NCBI GenBank assembly: GCA_023441805.1
Contig: JAEZNO010000013.1
Coordinates: forward strand, 12,775-76,774
Reading direction: 5' to 3'
Length of the DNA stretch: 64,000 bases
Source: Bacteroidota bacterium
GTDB lineage: Bacteria; Bacteroidota; Bacteroidia; Bacteroidales; Lentimicrobiaceae
The translations under genes were made by a program, and so were the position numbers. The notes beneath the pieces are model-generated. The model saw only the letters and a list, made by a program, of their open reading frames with translations. It did not search any database and was not told the origin of the DNA. The number at the start of each line of letters is the position of its first letter. Position 1 is the first letter of the stretch. Positions 59,422 to 64,000 of this stretch are shown here, piece by piece.

Positions 59422-61415
59422 TATTTTATTGATGATAATACCTCCTGATTAACTTTAAAAGGATACTTAGCCCTAAGCTCCTTAATCCACTGTTGTTCAA
59501 GATAGTCCTGGTAGTTGGCAGTAACGAGTCCGCGAGCCTCATTAAGTTTCTTAGGCTCCGGTGATACAACTTCATTCACCCTGACAATGATTGTTTTTCC
59601 ATCAGCAGTTGATTCGCCAATTGTACCTTTTTGCCATTTAACTGCATCAACCTGGTCATTATCACCTTTCTCAAATTTCCGGCGATCAATGGATATCAAT
59701 GTGGTACTGTCATTGTTAATCATTTCAAGAATCTCATTGTCAGTTAAATTCTGTTTCACAAGTGTTTTTACCTGATCAACAATCTTCTTATCAGTTGATT
59801 TGATGTTATAGATTGAAGCATCAACCCGCTCACCCCACATATAATTTTGCTTGTTTGCGTTGTAGAATTCAGCTAAACCAACAGTATCCTTACTTGCTTT
59901 CGACCAAATCTTATCCTCTGTTAGTTCAAAAAGAAGTATTCCATCGCGGTATTCTTTCATCAGAGTTTTAAACTCAGGATACTTTTGCTCAAGTTGGCTA
60001 TCCTCGTATTCAAGTAATTTTTGATTCTCGAAATTATTGTACATCCTACTGATATAGGCATTCAGATTTTCCTTAGCCTGAGGATGCTGATTTTTCTCTA
60101 GCCATTGTCCAAACTCTGCCTGGCTGTAACTGCGACGGCCAATAGTGAACATAGTTTTATTTAGTTTCTTAGCATCACCAGCTTTCCATTTACCGCTAAA
60201 AATTGTATCCGTAACAGTCTTAGCTACTTCGGCTAAGGCTTTGGGATTCTGAGTATACTTATATTCATTCTTAATTCTGGTTAAGAGAGCATCCTCACTT
60301 TTCTTAGCTCTGTCGCTTCTTGTAAGATTTTGTTTCAGGTCATTCAAATTATCGTCATAACTACCAATCTCCTTTTTATCGATCAGTTTAACTATATGCC
60401 AGCCAAAAGAGGAGCTGAAGGGTTTAGTCATATCTCCCGGCTTTGATAATTTTGAAACTTCTTTTATGAATTCAGGAATCATCCTGTTGGCACCAAACCA
60501 TGGTAAAACGCCTCCCTTTGATGCAGTAGTCTTATCATCTGAAGCCTCTTTTGCAAGATTAGCAAAATCTTCACCGTCGAGAATTCGTTGATATACTGAA
60601 TGTATTTTCTTTTCAATTTCAGCACTATCAGCTGCAGTAGCATCAGCCTGCGGACGTATCAGAATATGAGCCACTTGTACTCGTCCGAGGGCAGGTTTAC
60701 GGTCAGTAACTTTAATGAGGTGATACCCAAAATCAGTGCGCACCGGCATTGAAATCTCACCCACTTTTGTATTATAAGCACCTGTTTCGAATGGATACAC
60801 CATATCGAATACGGTAAAGTAACCTAAATCACCTCTGTTACCCTTTATCTTTTTGCCATCCATTTCTTTGTCCTGGGCTGAAAGGTCATCAGAGTGTTCC
60901 ACTGCCAGGATTCCAAAGTCTTCACCTTTGAGTGCTCTTTTACGAATAGCCATAATTTCCTTATATGCTTTCAGAGTATCTTCGGGTGATGCATTACGGT
61001 CAACTTTTATCAGAATGTGGCTTGCCCTTATGTCTTCCTTTTTGCGGTCATACGCCTCTTTGAGGAGAGCCTTATTCATGGTTTCATCAATAAGATAAGG
61101 TTGAGCCAATTGCTTTCGGTAACCAGCCAATTCATCAATAAACGACTTCATAGTATCCATGCCAAGAGATTCGGCTTCTTTCACCTTAAGTCGGAAGTTA
61201 ATATATAACTCCATGTAATCCTCAAGCGACTTACGGTCGAGGACTTCACCATTTACATTGTTCTTCTGATAGACATTAAGGAATTCACTTTTAGTAATCT
61301 CTTCACCGGCAACACTTAATACTACAGGGTCTTTTACCTGTGCTGATGCAGGTTTGAAAGCAATAATTGAAATTACACCAAGTAATAGGATTAAAGCGAA
61401 TTTATTGTTTTTCAT
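59421..61415 (-). CDS. PpiD/SurA-like peptidyl-prolyl isomerase with two parvulin domains
   Basis: A 664-residue exported protein with a signal peptide (NKFALILLLGVISIIAFKPASA). An N-terminal helical domain (about 25-120) is followed by parvulin domains near 125-225 (RASHILIKVDRNASPEDTLK, GNRGDLGYFTVFDMV) and 240-345 (QVAHILIRPQ, KGGVLPWFGANRM). A long C-terminal region of about 310 residues is helical and may be a further chaperone-like part. It should help outer membrane proteins fold. It starts the run that ends with moxR. Confidence 0.9.
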   Translation of the reverse strand: MKNNKFALILLLGVISIIAFKPASAQVKDPVVLSVAGEEITKSEFLNVYQKNNVNGEVLDRKSLEDYMELYINFRLKVKEAESLGMDTMKSFIDELAGYRKQLAQPYLIDETMNKALLKEAYDRKKEDIRASHILIKVDRNASPEDTLKAYKEIMAIRKRALKGEDFGILAVEHSDDLSAQDKEMDGKKIKGNRGDLGYFTVFDMVYPFETGAYNTKVGEISMPVRTDFGYHLIKVTDRKPALGRVQVAHILIRPQADATAADSAEIEKKIHSVYQRILDGEDFANLAKEASDDKTTASKGGVLPWFGANRMIPEFIKEVSKLSKPGDMTKPFSSSFGWHIVKLIDKKEIGSYDDNLNDLKQNLTRSDRAKKSEDALLTRIKNEYKYTQNPKALAEVAKTVTDTIFSGKWKAGDAKKLNKTMFTIGRRSYSQAEFGQWLEKNQHPQAKENLNAYISRMYNNFENQKLLEYEDSQLEQKYPEFKTLMKEYRDGILLFELTEDKIWSKASKDTVGLAEFYNANKQNYMWGERVDASIYNIKSTDKKIVDQVKTLVKQNLTDNEILEMINNDSTTLISIDRRKFEKGDNDQVDAVKWQKGTIGESTADGKTIIVRVNEVVSPEPKKLNEARGLVTANYQDYLEQQWIKELRAKYPFKVNQEVLSSIK

Positions 61416-61512
61416 TAGTTGTAAATGATTGGTTTAATAAATTAGTGGCTATATTATTAAATAAGCTTGAAACTTCAATATTTTATTAACCTTTTTTAAG
61501 AAACTGACATAT

Positions 61513-62982
61513 CTAACGGCTATAGTTAGGTGCTTCCCTTGTAATTGTAATATCGTGAGGGTGACTTTCAACAACACCGGCCTGAGTAATTTTCACAAAC
61601 CGTGCTTTTTGAAGCTGCTCAATAGTAGGCGATCCGGTATAGCCCATACCTGCTCTTAGTCCTCCTACCAATTGCAGGATGACTTCTGAGAGGGTTCCTT
61701 TATATGGTACTCTTCCTACAATACCTTCAGGGACGAGTTTCTTAATGTCATCTTCCGCATCCTGGAAATATCTGTCTTTCGATCCTTTTTGCATGGCTTC
61801 AATTGAACCCATACCTCTGTACGTTTTGTACTTTCTACCTTCAAAAATGATTGTTTCACCGGGTGATTCTTCAACTCCTGCAAACAGACTGCCTGCCATG
61901 ATAGTGTCGGCGCCGGCAGCAATGGCCTTGGCGATATCACCAGTGTAACGGATTCCGCCATCGGCAATAACAGGAATGCCTGTGCCTTTTAATTCACGTG
62001 CAACTTCATAAACTGCTGAGAGCTGAGGTATACCAATTCCGGCTATGATTCTGGTAGTACAGATAGAACCCGGACCAATTCCTACTTTCACACCGTCAAT
62101 ATCAAGCTTCTTAAGGTCACGGGCAGCATCAGCTGTCGCAATATTCCCTACAATAAGATCAGTGTTTGGAAAATACTTCTTAAAGAGCCTGGCTCCTTCC
62201 ATAACACCTTTTGTATGCCCATGGGCAGTATCAATCACGATAGCATCGACACCATTGGCAACCATGGCCTCTGCCCTTTCAATCATATCTCTTGAAACAG
62301 TAACAGCAGCAGCCACTCTCAATCGCCCGCGCTCATCTTTACAAGCATTGGGTCGCGCCTTGATTTTGATAATATCCTTATAGGTAATCAGTCCTACCAA
62401 CTTAAAGTCTTTATCAACAACCGGAAGCTTTTCAATTTTATATTCCTGAAGAATATCGGCAGCTTTCTCAAAGTCGGTAAACTCTGTGGTAGTGATGAGA
62501 TTCTCTTTTGTCATCACCTCATACACCGGCCGACGTGGGTCACGTTCAAAGCGAAGGTCACGGTTGGTAATGATACCGACAAGTTTATTACTTGCATCAA
62601 CGACCGGAATACCTCCAATTTTGAAATCAGCCATAATCTTATGTGCATCTGCAACACGGGCTGTTTCCTGAAGAGTAATTGGGTCGAGTATCATACCATT
62701 TTCAGCACGCTTTACCTTACGTACTTCATTTGCCTGATCTTCAATGCTCATATTTTTATGGAGTACGCCAATTCCGCCTTCCTGTGCCATGGCAATAGCC
62801 ATAACTGAATCGGTTACTGTGTCCATCGCGGCTGATACGATTGGAATGTTAACTTTTATGTTCCTCGAGAATCGTGAGCTTGTATCAACTTCCCGGGGGA
62901 GAACTTCTGAATATGAAGGAATTAACAGAACATCATCGTATGTGTAGCCTTCGCCTATTAACTTATCATTGCTAAAAGCCAT
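61513..62982 (-). CDS. guaB: IMP dehydrogenase
   Basis: A 489-residue TIM-barrel enzyme. N-terminal YTYDDVLLIPSYSEVLPREVD is followed by two CBS domains (about 95-205), then the catalytic loop GIGPGSICTTRIIAG with the active-site Cys, and IPVIADGGIRYTGDIAKA and the C-terminal MGYTGSPTIEQLQ. It oxidises IMP to XMP, the committed step to guanine nucleotides. A -7 element lies just upstream. Confidence 0.98.
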   Translation of the reverse strand: MAFSNDKLIGEGYTYDDVLLIPSYSEVLPREVDTSSRFSRNIKVNIPIVSAAMDTVTDSVMAIAMAQEGGIGVLHKNMSIEDQANEVRKVKRAENGMILDPITLQETARVADAHKIMADFKIGGIPVVDASNKLVGIITNRDLRFERDPRRPVYEVMTKENLITTTEFTDFEKAADILQEYKIEKLPVVDKDFKLVGLITYKDIIKIKARPNACKDERGRLRVAAAVTVSRDMIERAEAMVANGVDAIVIDTAHGHTKGVMEGARLFKKYFPNTDLIVGNIATADAARDLKKLDIDGVKVGIGPGSICTTRIIAGIGIPQLSAVYEVARELKGTGIPVIADGGIRYTGDIAKAIAAGADTIMAGSLFAGVEESPGETIIFEGRKYKTYRGMGSIEAMQKGSKDRYFQDAEDDIKKLVPEGIVGRVPYKGTLSEVILQLVGGLRAGMGYTGSPTIEQLQKARFVKITQAGVVESHPHDITITREAPNYSR

Positions 62983-63004
62983 AACCCAAATTTTTAAGAA
63001 TTTG

Positions 63005-63012
63005 CAAAGTTA
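63005..63012 (-). promoter_or_regulatory. Candidate -7 element for guaB
   Basis: On the minus strand this is TAACTTTG, matching TAnnTTTG, 22 bases upstream of the guaB ATG. No clear -33 element was found. Confidence 0.42.
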
Positions 63013-63078
63013 GTAAATAGTTGATTACATGCATTAATGATGTAGCAAAGAGCAATAGAGTGATTTTTTTCTAGATAT

Positions 63079-63086
63079 TATTTTTG
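63079..63086 (+). promoter_or_regulatory. Candidate -7 element for the 63198-63875 gene
   Basis: TATTTTTG matches TAnnTTTG and would give a leader of about 100 bases before the ATG at 63198. The leader contains a C/G-rich stretch (ACCGGCGAAAACCG) with no clear hairpin. Confidence 0.35.
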
Positions 63087-63197
63087 GTAGAATGTATAAT
63101 TTTTTTTAATTTCCCCACGATTTTATTCACTCGAAAGAATAAGACCGGCGAAAACCGAAAAGCCATACGAGTAGGTTTAAACTCAACAAATTACAAC

Positions 63198-63875
63198 ATG
63201 AAGAATTTAACTAAATTAATGGTGGTTCTTTTTATCTTCACACTTGCCACTGAATCTTATGCACAAAGAATCGGTATCAGAGCCGGTGCTGTTATGTCAA
63301 ACATGCTTTTCAAAGATGATGATGGCACATACAGCGATGATTTGAAAATGAGGCCATCATTTACTGTAGGGGTTGTCGGGGAAATTCCTTTTAATGATAT
63401 GTTTTTCTTTGAACCTGGGATTATGCTAACAAGCAAAGGGTATAAGTATGACGCTGAAGAATCTATGTTTGGATTTACAATCAAGATTGAGGAATCAATG
63501 AGTCCATTATACATTGATATCCCCCTGAATTTTAAGGTTGCAGGTGAGATTGGTGATGATCTTAAACTTTATGGAATTGCCGGTCCTTATGTTGGATTGG
63601 GAGTAGGTGGTAAATTTAAATTAAAAACAGAGGGATCACTTGAAGATATGGATCTTGATGAACCCATCAAATGGGGATCAGATGAAGAAAGTGATGATTT
63701 TAAAATGTTGGATTTTGGAGTAAACATAGGTGCAGGAGTTGAATTCGGCCCTCTGCAGGCAGGCGTTTACTATGGACTCGGATTGGCTAATATCTCTTCA
63801 TATACCGAAGGTGGTGCGAAGGTTGCTAACCGTACTATGGGCTTGACAGTTACATGGTTTTTTGGTGATAACTAA
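63198..63875 (+). CDS. Outer membrane beta-barrel protein
   Basis: The ATG at 63198 gives 225 residues with a signal peptide (LTKLMVVLFIFTLATESYAQ); an upstream in-frame start would place 38 charged residues before it. The mature chain has RIGIRAGAVMSNMLF, FFFEPGIMLTSKGYKY, IDIPLNFKVAGEIGDDLKLYGIAGPYVGLG and ends LTVTWFFGDN. This is the PorT/OMP_b-brl_2 pattern of small barrels. It is related in pattern to the proteins at 260-943 and 1095-1691. It is followed by a strong terminator. Confidence 0.8.
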   Translation: MKNLTKLMVVLFIFTLATESYAQRIGIRAGAVMSNMLFKDDDGTYSDDLKMRPSFTVGVVGEIPFNDMFFFEPGIMLTSKGYKYDAEESMFGFTIKIEESMSPLYIDIPLNFKVAGEIGDDLKLYGIAGPYVGLGVGGKFKLKTEGSLEDMDLDEPIKWGSDEESDDFKMLDFGVNIGAGVEFGPLQAGVYYGLGLANISSYTEGGAKVANRTMGLTVTWFFGDN

Positions 63876-63893
63876 CCAACTAATATTATCCTG

Positions 63894-63927
63894 AAAAGGC
63901 TGCCCTATATGGGGTGGCCTTTTTTTA
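63894..63927 (+). terminator. Rho-independent terminator after the beta-barrel gene
   Basis: AAAAGGCTGCCC pairs with GGGGTGGCCTTTT over 12 positions including two G-T wobbles, with a short AT-rich loop. A run of seven T ends it. Confidence 0.88.
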
Positions 63928-63958
63928 TTAAAGACTAACTTGGGAACTAGTTAACAGA

Positions 63959-64000
63959 GGGTTAGGTGAGGGTTGGGTGAGGGTTGGTTGACCCTAACCG
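63959..64000. repeat. G-rich 11-bp tandem repeats with inverted end, cut by window edge
   Basis: Units GGGTTAGGTGA (63959-63969), GGGTTGGGTGA (63970-63980) and GGGTTGGTTGA (63981-63991) are followed by CCCTAACC, an inverted copy of the unit start. The array is cut off by the window end. Four GGG runs on one strand give an extended G-quadruplex pattern. Confidence 0.85.

Noticed and set aside
63087..63197. Riboswitch in the 100-base leader of the 63198 gene
   Set aside because: A C/G-rich stretch with ACCGGCGAAAACCG is present but no known riboswitch core or clear hairpin can be recognised.
1..64000. CRISPR arrays, rRNA or tRNA genes
   Set aside because: No regularly spaced repeats of 24-36 bp with unique spacers, and no tRNA T-loop or rRNA signatures, were found by reading. 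The tandem arrays described have no spacers.

Overview
The window is a stretch of chromosome from a Bacteroidota bacterium, most likely of the Bacteroidales or a related order. This rests on several things seen here: a GldB-type lipoprotein, a secreted peptidase ending in a type IX secretion (T9SS) sorting domain, several signal-peptide beta-barrel proteins of the kind common in this phylum, an archaeal/eukaryote-type ProS, the DUF2795 protein next to secA, and repeated TAnnTTTG promoter elements, the -7 motif of Bacteroidota. Codon use is moderately AT-rich. No tRNA, rRNA, CRISPR array, insertion sequence or phage gene was recognised. The species cannot be named from the sequence.

Layout. 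Positions 1-14,344 hold core genes: partial nadE, two beta-barrel proteins, gldB, a DUF1289 protein, the YifB/ComM ATPase, a methyltransferase, an orphan ABC ATPase, a PduO-type adenosyltransferase, secA, a T9SS-exported M28 peptidase, pyrH and frr. Positions 14,362-21,621 hold a two-component pair, an RNA methyltransferase with a THUMP domain, a membrane zinc peptidase and priA. Positions 21,670-26,493 on the minus strand hold a molybdenum cofactor operon (moeA, moaA, moaC, a membrane protein, a MOSC-MogA fusion) followed by an HD hydrolase and a DivIC-like protein. Positions 26,900-31,677 on the minus strand hold lpxK, a purine nucleoside phosphorylase, a thioredoxin-fold lipoprotein, lpxH and a Ppx/GppA phosphatase. 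Positions 31,820-40,554 hold nif3 with its zinc-ribbon partner, a TPR protein, an OmpP1/FadL-like protein, a tyrosine- and serine-rich lipoprotein and proS.

Positions 40,661-48,740 are the accessory part. Its centre is a minus-strand cluster in the order MazG-like pyrophosphohydrolase, a 793-residue nuclease-helicase with a LexA/UmuD-type S24 peptidase domain at its C-terminus, and a HsdR-N-type nuclease whose frame is cut by one TAA codon. I consider this cluster the best candidate for a DNA-damage-responsive or anti-phage system. Small membrane and secreted proteins of unknown role, a DUF2807 lipoprotein and a PagL-like lipid A deacylase surround it.

Positions 48,964-64,000 return to core functions: mazG, a peroxiredoxin whose peroxidatic cysteine is serine, a TolC/MacB/HlyD efflux operon without its own ATPase, galK, a MoxR ATPase, three periplasmic folding factors of the SurA/PpiD type, guaB and a beta-barrel protein. 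Together the genes cover envelope building (SecA, SurA-like chaperones, LpxH/LpxK, beta-barrels), nucleotide supply (PyrH, GuaB, nucleoside phosphorylase, MazG) and translation (Frr, ProS). Several intergenic gaps hold short tandem repeats with unit lengths of 8, 10, 11 or about 27 bp. Two of these, with unrelated sequences, share an 11-bp unit followed by an inverted copy.
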